Notes: generated by a model not told the origin, from the letters alone. DNA of 64,000 nt from Candidatus Gastranaerophilales bacterium (GCA_944325025.1 CALUYN010000003.1:32202-96201); one strand, 5' to 3'. Positions 7,495-15,536 are shown, counted from the stretch's first letter. Program-made: numbers and translations.

Positions 7495-7649
7495 TTCAAA
7501 AAAATATTTTGGGAGTAATTGGTTTTATAAATCAAATTAGTTTCTGAAAATGCAGGCGTGAATGAATAAATTGTTCGTTCACGTTTTTTGAATGCGCAGA
7601 GGCCTATTACTTTTTCATCGTCTTTAAATAAATTTTTTAAAAATTCCAT
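7491..7649 (-). CDS. Small unknown protein (52 aa)
   Basis: A short minus-strand gene reading MEFLKNLFKDDEKVIGLCAF then KKRERTIYSF and ending NYSQNIFLN. It has a strong ribosome site (AGAAGGAAG, seven bases before ATG 7649), which is the main evidence. The inverted repeat CGTGAATGAA/TTCGTTCACG plus six T (7557-7589) lies within it and could instead be a terminator for the plus-strand gene at 7282; both may be true. No family recognised. Confidence 0.5.
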   Translation of the reverse strand: MEFLKNLFKDDEKVIGLCAFKKRERTIYSFTPAFSETNLIYKTNYSQNIFLN

Positions 7650-7728
7650 AATTTATACTTCCTTCTATTTTTATTGTATAATATTTTTAATGACAGGTAA
7701 AATTAAGTCAACATAAGGAGAAAATATT

Positions 7729-7932
7729 ATGGCAGGAAAAATTACAAAAGATATGAACATTATGGACATAGTTCAGCAGTGCCCGGAAAGCATTGAAGTA
7801 TTCCAAAAATACGGCTTGGGATGTATAGGCTGCGCAGCTGCGCATTTTGAAAATTTGGAAGCAGGAGCAAAAGTTCACGGCTTTGATCCTGATGCTATGG
7901 TTGCAGATATCAATGCATTAATTAAAGACTAA
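7729..7932 (+). CDS. DUF1858 domain protein (disulfide redox-type)
   Basis: 67 aa, whole-length DUF1858: ITKDMNIMDIVQQCPESIEV, then FQKYGLGCIGCAAAHFENLE with the CxxC pair at the helix end, as in the hybrid-cluster-protein-associated redox disulfide family (TIGR03980). Likely a small cytosolic protein for thiol or iron-sulfur chemistry, perhaps nitric-oxide related; no partner gene lies nearby. AAGGAG precedes the start and a TATAAT box lies at 7677-7682. Confidence 0.88.
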   Translation: MAGKITKDMNIMDIVQQCPESIEVFQKYGLGCIGCAAAHFENLEAGAKVHGFDPDAMVADINALIKD

Positions 7933-7945
7933 TTTATAATAGCTA

Positions 7946-8027
7946 AAAATAAACCCGCTGCTATATCTATAAGTCATTCTGAACTTGTTTCAGAATCTCA
8001 TATGTAGAGCTACAGCGGGTTTATTTT
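7946..8027 (+). terminator. Long terminator stem with a REP palindrome in its loop
   Basis: Fifteen-base perfect arms AAAATAAACCCGCTG / CAGCGGGTTTATTTT. The loop contains a REP-like palindrome (ATTCTGAACTTGTTTCAGAAT, 7975-7995), i.e. a repeat has inserted into an older terminator hairpin. Also usable by the convergent gene ending at 8032. Confidence 0.75.
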
Positions 8028-8031
8028 TTAT

Positions 8032-9963
8032 TTATTTTAGAAATCCTGCCATTGTTGGTTTGCTGTTTGGGATTATTGCAGCCTGCTGAGTTTGCTGAGT
8101 TTGTTGAGCCGCTTTTTCAGCTTTTTCTTTTTCAACCGATTCTTTTGTCATTTTTTCACAATATCTTGCAAGCCACATCATAAATGCCGGAACAAGAACA
8201 AGTGTTGATGCAAATCCAAATGCACTGTTGAATGTTTTAGCTCTATTAATAAACTTGTTATCTTTAGATGAGAATACAGAGTAGATATTTTCAAGAGCTT
8301 CTGAGCCTTTAGCCTTCTTGAATGCATCTTCTATATCTTCTATTGTCGCATTTTCAAGAGATTTGTTTTTGAATTGTTTCAAGATTTTATCAGCATTTTC
8401 TTTAACAGTTTTATCTATTTTCAAAACTTTTTTAACATCTCCGCCGTTTTCTTTCAGGAATTTAAAGAATCCGGTGATGCCGTCTTTGTAATTATTAATA
8501 TTACTGTATTTTGAAACTATTTGTTCGCTTGATAAAACTTCAATGCCGGAACCTGCTGAGAAGTAATTTTTAAGCTTGTGGAAAAAGCTCTTAGAATGAT
8601 TTTGCGGTTTAACATTTAATGCAAGTCCTGAAATTTTTGCAAATACGTTTGAAAATCCGCGAGATAAAGCTTTAGCACCGAATAAGATTGCTGTAAAACT
8701 TGAAATATCACGAACTAAGATTTCTTTTCTTTCTTTATCGCTTTTAGCATTTGCGTATCTTGGCGGCAGACAGAAGCCGAATAACAGTGTCAGCATTGCA
8801 GGAACAGACATAGACGCCCCGTTAAATTCAAAAATCTTTAGAATTTTACCGAGTCCGCTTCCTTTAGCTGCTGTTTCGCCTAACTTTGGCACCAAACCGC
8901 CGGTGAAAGCTACATCCTTTTTGTTTTTGTCTGTTTGCGCAGACTCATTTGCAGCTTGATTTTCCTGTGGTTCTTCTAAGCCTTTCAGACCCGGGTCATG
9001 TTTAAGACCAAGATTGTATAATTTTGGAATTAATGTGTAGAAACCGACAACGGCTGCCCACATGCCAAGATTTGAAAGAACTCTTGTTCCTGATCTATAT
9101 TTATTGAATTTAGATACATAATCAGAAATTTCGCCTGCTGAAATATTTTTTCTGTTGACTTTACCGAGAATATCTCCGGTATAATCTGTTAAACTTTGAG
9201 TTAAACGTCTAAAATTAGTGCCTAAAAGGTCTTTTTTGCCGTTTACTTTGAGAGAAGCTGACAATTCATCACTTGATGGTGCAGCATGTGCTTTGCGAAG
9301 ATTCATATATTCTTCTACAAGTTGTCCATAGAGTTTGTTAGCACCTTTTTTATCTTTATTTGCACGCTTATTTTCAATATCAACAAGCGTGTCGGCAAAT
9401 TTTTGAGCAGTGCGTTTTAATTCTTCGCCTCTAAAGCTGTCATCTGTTGAATTACGCAATGCATTTTCAAATACCTGTGCGTAATATCCTTGTTTAAACT
9501 GGGCTGCATTTTTCAGTTGTTCAGGATTTTTTGCCGCATAATCTGCAAAATTTTGTCCTAAAGCTTCAATGTGATTAACATGAACATTATTTGCAGTACC
9601 AGAGAATTTTTTGATTAAAGTAAGAATTCCAAGCGGAATTAAGAATGCGCTTGGACCGCTGAGTATTTCTCGAATACCTTCACGTCTTGCAAATTCCCAG
9701 TTCAAAGGTCCTGTTTTTTTGCCGTTTTCATCTTCTTTACGGTTTCTGTTCAGGCCTTCATAAATTCTCGGGGCAACCATGCCAATACCGTCTTGAGCGA
9801 TAAAAGATGCCGCAAAACCACCTCTGTCGATAGCATCCATAAGCATTACAACAGGGTTAAAACTCCCTGTGAATGATTGCTGTGGTTTATTGTTTTGTTT
9901 AGAATTGTTAGAGCGGTTGCGATTTGCAACATCTATTGAAGAATTGATTGCTTTTACTGACAT
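8032..9963 (-). CDS. Large lineage-specific membrane protein, unknown
   Basis: 643 aa, no recognised domain. The N-terminus is Asn/Ser/Gln-rich and leads to PQQSFTGSF (residues 27-35); a second VAFTGGL occurs mid-protein. After each FTG element comes a similar arrangement: hydrophobic segment, PR-[IY] motif, charged stretch, [RV]-R-[ED] and another hydrophobic segment, which suggests an internal duplication. Five or more membrane segments are likely (near 105-117, 295-312, 385-400, 415-430, 590-608). The tail is Gln/Ala-rich. Related motifs occur in the genes at 12602-13779. Function unknown. Confidence 0.75.
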   Translation of the reverse strand: MSVKAINSSIDVANRNRSNNSKQNNKPQQSFTGSFNPVVMLMDAIDRGGFAASFIAQDGIGMVAPRIYEGLNRNRKEDENGKKTGPLNWEFARREGIREILSGPSAFLIPLGILTLIKKFSGTANNVHVNHIEALGQNFADYAAKNPEQLKNAAQFKQGYYAQVFENALRNSTDDSFRGEELKRTAQKFADTLVDIENKRANKDKKGANKLYGQLVEEYMNLRKAHAAPSSDELSASLKVNGKKDLLGTNFRRLTQSLTDYTGDILGKVNRKNISAGEISDYVSKFNKYRSGTRVLSNLGMWAAVVGFYTLIPKLYNLGLKHDPGLKGLEEPQENQAANESAQTDKNKKDVAFTGGLVPKLGETAAKGSGLGKILKIFEFNGASMSVPAMLTLLFGFCLPPRYANAKSDKERKEILVRDISSFTAILFGAKALSRGFSNVFAKISGLALNVKPQNHSKSFFHKLKNYFSAGSGIEVLSSEQIVSKYSNINNYKDGITGFFKFLKENGGDVKKVLKIDKTVKENADKILKQFKNKSLENATIEDIEDAFKKAKGSEALENIYSVFSSKDNKFINRAKTFNSAFGFASTLVLVPAFMMWLARYCEKMTKESVEKEKAEKAAQQTQQTQQAAIIPNSKPTMAGFLK

Positions 9964-10234
9964 GTCCCTACTTTAAATTTTCATAACTACACACATATAT
10001 TAAAAAAGATTGCTTACACTTATTGCTATTTTTTGTCAGGATTTTAACAAAAATTAAAGGTAATAAATGTATTAAGTGTATTTATTATACTTAATCTGAC
10101 TAAAACTTGCAAGTTTTTTACTACAAATATAACAATAAATTTACAAAAAAGTAATAAACCTTATTAAAAGATAAAAAATCACCCGATTGTTTATAAAATT
10201 GACACTATTTTTTGTCCGATATAAACTGATTTTT
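9964..10234. other. Intergenic region between divergent genes
   Basis: 271 bp, very AT-rich, between the divergent membrane protein gene and trmFO. I see no RNA gene, repeat or convincing promoter; poly-A/T runs only. trmFO has no Shine-Dalgarno site in front of ATG 10235. Confidence 0.5.
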
Positions 10235-11542
10235 ATGGAAGTAAATGTAATTGGTGCCGGATTGGCAGGTTCTGAGGCGGCTTTGCAGCTGTCAAAAAAC
10301 GGAATAAAGGTTAACTTGTTTGAGATGCGCCCTAAAAAGACAACTGGCGCGCATAAAACGGATAAATTTGCAGAATTTGTATGCTCAAACAGTCTGGGTG
10401 CTTCTGATTGTTCTAATGCATCAGGGCTTTTAAAAAAAGAGATGGAGCTTTTAGGCGGCGAATTGATACAAATTGCAAGAAAATGTTCAGTCCCTGCCGG
10501 CAGCGCTCTTGCAATAGATAGAGAACTATTTTCATCTGAAGTAACTCAAAGAATTGAAAATAATGACAATATAAATATTATAAGAGAAGAAGTGGAACAA
10601 ATTCCTGACGGATGCACAATTATAGCATCAGGGCCTTTAACATCAAATTCTCTTGCAAATTCAATAAAAGATTTTACAAAGAGCGAACACTTGCATTTTT
10701 TTGATGCAATCGCGCCTATTGTTGAGAAAGATAGTATAAATTTTGATAAAGCTTTCTGGGCAAGCAGATATGACAAAGGGGAAGCTTCTTATATAAATTG
10801 CCCGATGAATAAACAGGAGTATGAAAGATTTTATAATATATTAATCAACGCTCCAAGAATTGAATTAAAAGAGTTTGAAAAAGATGCTAAATTTTTTGAA
10901 AGCTGTCTTCCTATAGAAGTTCTTGCTTCCCGCGGGGTTGATACTTTAAGGTTCGGCCCTATGAAGCCTGTCGGGCTTGTGGATAAACGTACCGGCATTG
11001 AAAATTACGCTGTGGTTCAACTACGTCAGGATAATTCTGCAAAAACATTATTCAATCTTGTAGGTTTTCAGACGAACTTGAAATGGGGAAGCCAAAAAGA
11101 ACTTTTGCAGTCTATTCCTGGATTAGAAAATGTAAATATTGTGAGATACGGGGTAATGCATAGAAATACATTTATAAATTCTCCAAAAGTATTGAATGCT
11201 TCTTTGCAGGCAAGAGAGCGAAAAGATTTATTTTTTGCAGGGCAAATCACAGGAACCGAAGGCTACACTGAATCTATAGCAACAGGCATGCTTGCAGGGT
11301 TTAATGCCGTTAGATATTTAAAAGGTGAAAATCTTATAATTTTACCTAAAATTACAATGCTAGGAGCTTTAACGCAGTATATCAGCGATATTAATCATGA
11401 AAAATTCCAGCCAATTAATTCAAATTGGGGAATTGTTGAACCTGTTGAACTTCCTAAAAAAGAAAGAAAGAATAAAAAATTAAAAGCCGAACTAGTTTCA
11501 AAACGGTCAATTGAATATATAAGCAACTTATTACAACAATAA
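10235..11542 (+). CDS. trmFO: Methylenetetrahydrofolate-tRNA-(uracil-5-)-methyltransferase
   Basis: Start taken at ATG 10235 (MEVNVIGAGLAGSEAALQL), since the FAD Rossmann motif must lie at the N-terminus; a 16-residue extension to 10187 is not supported. 435 aa, standard length. Signatures: GAGLAGSEAA, FEMRPKKTTGAHKT, FVCSNSLGASD, and the GID/TrmFO C-terminal FAGQITGTEGYTESIATGMLAG. It makes ribothymidine at tRNA position 54 using 5,10-methylene-THF and FADH2, the route of Gram-positives and Cyanobacteria in place of TrmA, which fits the taxonomic call. Confidence 0.95.
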   Translation: MEVNVIGAGLAGSEAALQLSKNGIKVNLFEMRPKKTTGAHKTDKFAEFVCSNSLGASDCSNASGLLKKEMELLGGELIQIARKCSVPAGSALAIDRELFSSEVTQRIENNDNINIIREEVEQIPDGCTIIASGPLTSNSLANSIKDFTKSEHLHFFDAIAPIVEKDSINFDKAFWASRYDKGEASYINCPMNKQEYERFYNILINAPRIELKEFEKDAKFFESCLPIEVLASRGVDTLRFGPMKPVGLVDKRTGIENYAVVQLRQDNSAKTLFNLVGFQTNLKWGSQKELLQSIPGLENVNIVRYGVMHRNTFINSPKVLNASLQARERKDLFFAGQITGTEGYTESIATGMLAGFNAVRYLKGENLIILPKITMLGALTQYISDINHEKFQPINSNWGIVEPVELPKKERKNKKLKAELVSKRSIEYISNLLQQ

Positions 11543-11835
11543 TCCTGGCATGCTGAACTTGTTTGACTGCTTTTGCTGAAATCTATGATTTCTTGCAAAA
11601 TGTCCCAATGCGGGCAGGGTCTTATAATGATTAGATTCCGAAACAAGTTCGGAATGACGGAGCTGTCATGCTGAATTTATTTCAGCATCTCGTAAAAAAT
11701 ATTAAAGTATAGTTAAAAGATTCTGCACTTCGTAAGGACAGGCTCACTCAAAATTTTTAAGATCCTGAAATAAATTCAGCATGACAAAAATTTTGGTTCG
11801 CTTTGTCAAACAAGTTCCCAATGACATTATGAATG
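11543..11835. repeat. Cluster of REP-like palindromes
   Basis: Repeated variants of the GTCATxCTGAACTTGTTTCAGxATCT palindrome: 11548-11566, 11633-11658 (AGATTCCGAAACAAGTTCGGAATGAC), 11665-11692 (GTCATGCTGAATTTATTTCAGCATCTCG), 11760-11784 and 11806-11825. Copies face each other, so the whole block can fold into a large nested structure, like a BIME in enterobacteria. The same core occurs at 7970-7998 and 49111-49199. No gene is visible in 11543-11948; the remainder is AT-rich leader of the prepilin. Confidence 0.8.
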
Positions 11836-11948
11836 TTTTTCGGGAATATCTAGTGTAAACTGCGATATGAGTCCCATATATAGTGTCTTGTAAATTAGCT
11901 TAATATATGATAAAATATTTATATTAAATAATAGAGAGGATATTACGT

Positions 11949-12548
11949 ATGAAAAATGCATTCACTTTGGCTGAAGTTCTTGTAACTGTTGGTATAATAG
12001 GTGTTGTAGCAGCAATGACAGTACCGAATTTGATGGAAAACTATCAGCGTCAAAGTTATATTACTCAGTTAAGAAAGGTTTATTCAGAAGTATCTCAGGC
12101 TGCAGATGCAGCATTAGGAGAAGGTAACACCCCTCGTTTACGTGAAACTCCGGCAATGAGGCAGGGTAACTTTATTACTAATTATTTTAAGACTACGCAG
12201 ACATGTAATGCAGATAATCTTACAGATTGCTTTGGAGATGCATACACTTCAATAAATGGGAGTACTATTAGGTTTAGGGATTATGTTTCCGGAGATGCTT
12301 CCTGTGCTGTTGTTGCCAGTGGTTATGCTATTTGTTTGAGCGGCAGGGAGATGATTACAGTTGATGTAAATGGTAAGCAGGGGCCAAATGTACTTGGACG
12401 AGATTTATTTGCTTTCTTTTTAAATGATGACGGTTCTGTTTCTTCCATCATGTATCCTGGAAATGCCACTGCTGATAGTTGTACTGCTGGTGATTATGAT
12501 GCTTGCTTTGCTAAAATCTTAAATGACGGGTGGGTAATGGATTATTAA
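11949..12548 (+). CDS. Type IV pilin-like prepilin
   Basis: 199 aa. The very short leader MKNA is followed by FTLAEVLVTVGIIGVVAAMT, the N-methylation helix with Glu at +5. The residue at -1 is Ala rather than the usual Gly. The globular part has three Cys pairs and the segment ITVDVNGKQGPNVLGRDLFAFF, which recurs in the second prepilin (VDVN...KGPNVLGKDFF), a feature of this lineage's pilins. It would be inserted in the inner membrane, processed by a prepilin peptidase and assembled in a pilus or pseudopilus. SD: GAGAGGATATT. Monocistronic. Confidence 0.9.
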   Translation: MKNAFTLAEVLVTVGIIGVVAAMTVPNLMENYQRQSYITQLRKVYSEVSQAADAALGEGNTPRLRETPAMRQGNFITNYFKTTQTCNADNLTDCFGDAYTSINGSTIRFRDYVSGDASCAVVASGYAICLSGREMITVDVNGKQGPNVLGRDLFAFFLNDDGSVSSIMYPGNATADSCTAGDYDACFAKILNDGWVMDY

Positions 12549-12569
12549 TCCGCTTTGTTAATGAATAAT

Positions 12570-12603
12570 AAAAAAAGAAACTCTTTTAAGAGTTTCTTTT
12601 TTT
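12570..12603. terminator. Terminator between convergent genes
   Basis: Arms AAAAAAAGAAACTC / GAGTTTCTTTTTTT with a short loop, at the end of the prepilin gene and overlapping the end of the convergent gene at 12602. Confidence 0.85.
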
Positions 12604-13243
12604 ATGCTTTTGTATCTATTTTTTGAGATTGATTTTGTGCTTTTTTATTTTTGTCTTCAAGGCCTAAAAATCGTAATGCCGGATGGATAAATGCATGGCT
12701 GACTTGAGGTGCCAGTATTGCCAAACCTAAAACAGAGCCTATTATGTTGCTTAATTCAACAGCACCTTTAACATAGGCAAATTTTTCGGGATTTTCTTTT
12801 TTGAGTTCTGCAAGTAATGTGGCGTTATATTTATCTTTTACTTTGTTTTTTGTTGTAATAAGTTCTTTTTCAAGCGTTGCCTGCCTGTTATTTATTGAAG
12901 GATTATCTGCAAGTTTTCTATAATGGAGGTATTCCCCTACATTTGTAAAGTGTTCAAACCCGTGCGTATTTTTAAATAGTTTTTCTTTAGCAAGTTTAAA
13001 TCCGCCTTTTTTAAATACCGGAACAATCAGCCACATATAAACAGCAAGGCATGTTGCCTGATATAAAAATTCTTTTGCTGCTGCGTACTGTTTTGTATCC
13101 GAGTCAATATCTTTATCAACAAGAATAAATCCGGGTCTGCCGATTGATTTCAAAGTTGTTTCTATTGCCACTGACTGGGTTGTATTTTGTGCGACAGAGG
13201 CCAGGTTTGAACTTGTTAAAATTTTTTGTACTGCACCTATCAT
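12602..13243 (-). CDS. Lineage-specific membrane protein, RP-x-F...DK family (copy B)
   Basis: 213 aa, no described family recognised. Residues 23-60 (TTLKSIGRPGFILVDKDI, then DTKQYAAAKEFLYQAT) line up with residues 25-60 of the adjacent gene (TVKGICRPTFTMMDKTE, then ETKKYTALREGLTEVI), so the two are homologues. Membrane segments near 61-77 and 168-188, with a charged helical loop of about 90 residues between. The C-terminus is Lys/Gln-rich. Its start overlaps the stop of the upstream gene by four bases (ATGA), so translation is coupled. Confidence 0.7.
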   Translation of the reverse strand: MIGAVQKILTSSNLASVAQNTTQSVAIETTLKSIGRPGFILVDKDIDSDTKQYAAAKEFLYQATCLAVYMWLIVPVFKKGGFKLAKEKLFKNTHGFEHFTNVGEYLHYRKLADNPSINNRQATLEKELITTKNKVKDKYNATLLAELKKENPEKFAYVKGAVELSNIIGSVLGLAILAPQVSHAFIHPALRFLGLEDKNKKAQNQSQKIDTKA

Positions 13244-13779
13244 AATCCACCTACCCTCAGACCTGTCTGGGGTCTGCTTGAAAATGAGTGCATAAGCGGA
13301 AATTTATTTTTATTCGTTAACGGGTTGAGCGGGGCGGGAGTATATATGTTTTGTGCCTGCACCTGTGGTTTTGGAGGATTTTTTTTATCTTCTGGAGCTT
13401 TTAATCCCATTTTATCCATAATTGGTTTTATCGCAATAGAGCAAAGAGCCGGAATAACAATTAGTGCTGCTGCGCAAACTCCCATGAACATAAGATTTTT
13501 TTCAGCGCGTCCTGCTAGAGCTTTATCTTTAAACACTTTTTTAGCAAGCGCTCCGGCTGCTTCTCCGCATGCCCAGTAAGCAGGAATAGCAATCACTTCT
13601 GTGAGCCCCTCTCTTAGAGCTGTATATTTTTTAGTTTCAGGATTTTCTGTCTTGTCCATCATTGTGAACGTTGGACGGCAGATCCCTTTCACTGTAGCTA
13701 TTGCCATTACTACATAAGTCGGTTTATTATTTTCGCCCAGTTTCTTACATGTGCGTTTTAAAACATCTGCTAGTGCCAT
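13240..13779 (-). CDS. Lineage-specific membrane protein, RP-x-F...DK family (copy A)
   Basis: 179 aa, first gene of a two-gene unit with 12602-13243. The shared element is CRPTFTMMDK...ETKKY.ALREGL (residues 33-58). Hydrophobic segments at about 60-75 and 95-118; the last 55 residues are Pro/Asn-rich and end RPQTGLRVGGL. The helical loop found in the partner is absent. Function unknown; both products are predicted in the inner membrane with small soluble parts. Confidence 0.7.
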   Translation of the reverse strand: MALADVLKRTCKKLGENNKPTYVVMAIATVKGICRPTFTMMDKTENPETKKYTALREGLTEVIAIPAYWACGEAAGALAKKVFKDKALAGRAEKNLMFMGVCAAALIVIPALCSIAIKPIMDKMGLKAPEDKKNPPKPQVQAQNIYTPAPLNPLTNKNKFPLMHSFSSRPQTGLRVGGL

Positions 13780-13815
13780 AATTCCTTAGAGTCTAAAATT
13801 CGTAAATAAAAATTT

Positions 13816-13844
13816 TTGCTAGTGTGTGTTACATTTGTTATAAT
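13816..13844 (+). promoter_or_regulatory. Putative promoter of the anti-sigma/sigma unit
   Basis: TTGCTA (13816-13821), 17 bp, TATAAT (13839-13844). Closer to the gene, an inverted repeat GTGTAGA (13909-13915) / TCTACAC (13938-13944) sits right before the ribosome site and could be an operator or an mRNA hairpin. Assignment is by sequence only. Confidence 0.4.
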
Positions 13845-13958
13845 ATATTACGAAAAAAATATTTGCAAATAAAAAAATGAACTTTTTTATTTGTTATTCG
13901 TTATATTAGTGTAGACATTAAAAAAAACTTACCAAAATCTACACAAAAGGTGAAACTT

Positions 13959-14303
13959 ATGAACGAAAAATGTAGTAAATACGAAGCATTATTTACATTC
14001 GGTAACGAAGAAACTTTAAAAGAGCATGTTAATTCCTGCGAGGATTGCCAAAAAGAACAGGAAGTCATGGACAAAGTTTCTGATTTATTGAAAGAGGTAA
14101 GACCGTATTACAAAGCGAAAAGACGTAATGTTGTAAAATTAAAAGCTGCCTGTGCTGTATTTGCAATATTGTTGAGCGGAACAACTCTCGGCGTAATAAA
14201 TTTAAATACTGATATTTCCGATACAATAAAGTATGGTACAACACTTAGCGCGGAAGATTACGGATTTCCGGTTGATTCATACGGATTTTTAATGGTGGAA
14301 TAG
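13959..14303 (+). CDS. Anti-sigma factor with HxxxCxxC zinc finger
   Basis: Start taken at ATG 13959; the GTG at 13950 is part of its ribosome site (AAAAGGTG). 114 aa. EHVNSCEDCQKEQE carries the H-x3-C-x2-C of the zinc-binding anti-sigma domain (residues 22-34), followed by one membrane helix (about 62-80, AACAVFAILLSGTTLGVI) and a short periplasmic tail. It would hold the ECF sigma encoded three bases downstream at the membrane and release it on envelope stress. The order anti-sigma before sigma is the reverse of the common arrangement. Confidence 0.75.
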   Translation: MNEKCSKYEALFTFGNEETLKEHVNSCEDCQKEQEVMDKVSDLLKEVRPYYKAKRRNVVKLKAACAVFAILLSGTTLGVINLNTDISDTIKYGTTLSAEDYGFPVDSYGFLMVE

Positions 14304-14306
14304 TTA

Positions 14307-14804
14307 ATGGATTTTAAAGAGCTAATAAAAAGCAATCAAAATAATGTAAGAAGTATTATAAGACTTATTACAAAAGAAACAAATGAAGACTTAGAACAAG
14401 AAGTGTATGTAAAGGTTTGGAAAAATGCCCAAAATTACAAAGAACAAGGCTCGTTCAAGAGTTGGATAAATACTATTGCCAAAAATGTATCAAAGGATTA
14501 TCTTAAATCATCTTATAAAAAGGTATCAGATACTGCAGTTGCAGATGATGAATGCCTTAACCTGATAACAGATAAAAAGCCGACGCCTGAACTTACTTTG
14601 ATAAGAAACGATAGGCAAAAAAGAATTATAGAGACAATAAATGCCTTAAAACCAAAATTTAAACAAACAGTCATGCTGTGTGAAATATACGGATATTCTT
14701 ATGAGGACGCGGCTCATAAACTGAAATGTCCGGTAGGTACAATTAAATCAAGATTATACAATGCCAAAAAAGAATTGGCAGTGATGTTACAAGATTTGTT
14801 ATAA
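14307..14804 (+). CDS. ECF-type RNA polymerase sigma factor
   Basis: 165 aa. Region 2 is recognisable in NEDLEQEVYVKVWKNAQNYK and SFKSWINTIAKNVSKDYL, region 4 in GYSYEDAAHKLKCPVGTIKS followed by RLYNAKKEL, a good HTH. Sigma region 3 is absent, as in all ECF factors. Only three bases separate it from the anti-sigma gene, and a Spy/CpxP-like gene follows after 13-20 bp, so the three form one unit. It likely directs transcription of envelope genes including its own operon. Confidence 0.9.
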   Translation: MDFKELIKSNQNNVRSIIRLITKETNEDLEQEVYVKVWKNAQNYKEQGSFKSWINTIAKNVSKDYLKSSYKKVSDTAVADDECLNLITDKKPTPELTLIRNDRQKRIIETINALKPKFKQTVMLCEIYGYSYEDAAHKLKCPVGTIKSRLYNAKKELAVMLQDLL

Positions 14805-14823
14805 AAAGAAAGGATTAATGATT

Positions 14824-15456
14824 ATGATGAAAAAAGCTTTATTGATTGCAAGTGTTATGATTTTTGCAGCTTCTGCGACTTTTGCGGCAGATACAGCTAC
14901 TGTTACAACTGACGCTGCTCAGGCAAAACCGGCTGTTCAGACTAAAGAATGCAAATGTAAGAAAAGACCTCCTGTCAACCCTGAATTCAAAAAACGTCAG
15001 GCTGATTTTGAAAACCGTTTGAAATTAACTGACGAACAAAAAGCTCAGGCAAAAGAAATCCGCCAAAAGGGTATTGAGCAGATGAAACCTATTATGGAAA
15101 AGATTAAAGAAAAACGTATGGAAGCAGAAGCAGTAAAACGTTCAAGAATGGCTGTTGAAATGCAGCAGGAAAAATTAGCTCAAATCCATAAAGAAATCAA
15201 AGCTTTGAAAATTCAAGCACATGAACTCCGTATGCAGAATATGAAAGACTTTGAAGCTATCCTGACTAAAAAACAACAGAAAGAATTAAAGAAAATGAAG
15301 GAAGAAGGCCGCAAAAACTTTGAAAAAAGACATAAAAAAGGCGGACATCCTGAATTCGGACCTCGTCCTGGATTTGGGCCACATCCGGGATTTGGACCTG
15401 AAGGCCCTAGACCTGAGGCTCCGGCTCCTGTAGAACCGACACCGGTTAAGGAATAA
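14824..15456 (+). CDS. Spy/CpxP-like periplasmic helical protein
   Basis: I favour ATG 14824, nine bases after AGGA (14811-14814); ATG 14818 is too close to it. About 210 aa: signal peptide (KKALLIASVMIFAASATFAA), a CKCKK cluster after cleavage, then a long charged helical region with the LTxxQ-type motif LTDEQKAQAKEIRQKG near residue 70, as in Spy and CpxP chaperones, and a tail with repeats of PGFGPHPGFGP and HKKGGHPE that could bind metal. As third gene of the sigma unit it is the natural effector or feedback sensor of an envelope-stress response. Confidence 0.8.
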   Translation: MMKKALLIASVMIFAASATFAADTATVTTDAAQAKPAVQTKECKCKKRPPVNPEFKKRQADFENRLKLTDEQKAQAKEIRQKGIEQMKPIMEKIKEKRMEAEAVKRSRMAVEMQQEKLAQIHKEIKALKIQAHELRMQNMKDFEAILTKKQQKELKKMKEEGRKNFEKRHKKGGHPEFGPRPGFGPHPGFGPEGPRPEAPAPVEPTPVKE

Positions 15457-15507
15457 TCCCTCATAGATTATGTAATTCTTTATTTGAACTCAGCGTTACA
15501 AAAACAT

Positions 15508-15536
15508 AAAAGGGTTGATTTTTAATCAGCCCTTTT
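15508..15536 (+). terminator. Terminator of the anti-sigma/sigma/Spy unit
   Basis: AAAAGGGTTGATT / AATCAGCCCTTTT with one G-T pair, followed by TATAAT at 15535-15540, which may act as the -10 box of cysK. Confidence 0.75.

Noticed and set aside
11395-11646. 83-codon minus-strand frame at the end of trmFO
   Set aside because: Antisense to trmFO and then REP repeats; no ribosome site.
13226-13579. 117-codon plus-strand open frame over the membrane protein gene
   Set aside because: Antisense shadow of the 13240-13779 gene; that gene has homology to its neighbour and a coupled partner, the shadow has neither.
12602-13779. Toxin-antitoxin or holin-type pair for the two overlapping genes
   Set aside because: Both products are homologous membrane proteins of 179-213 aa with shared motifs, unlike known toxin-antitoxin or holin-endolysin pairs; no phage genes are near.
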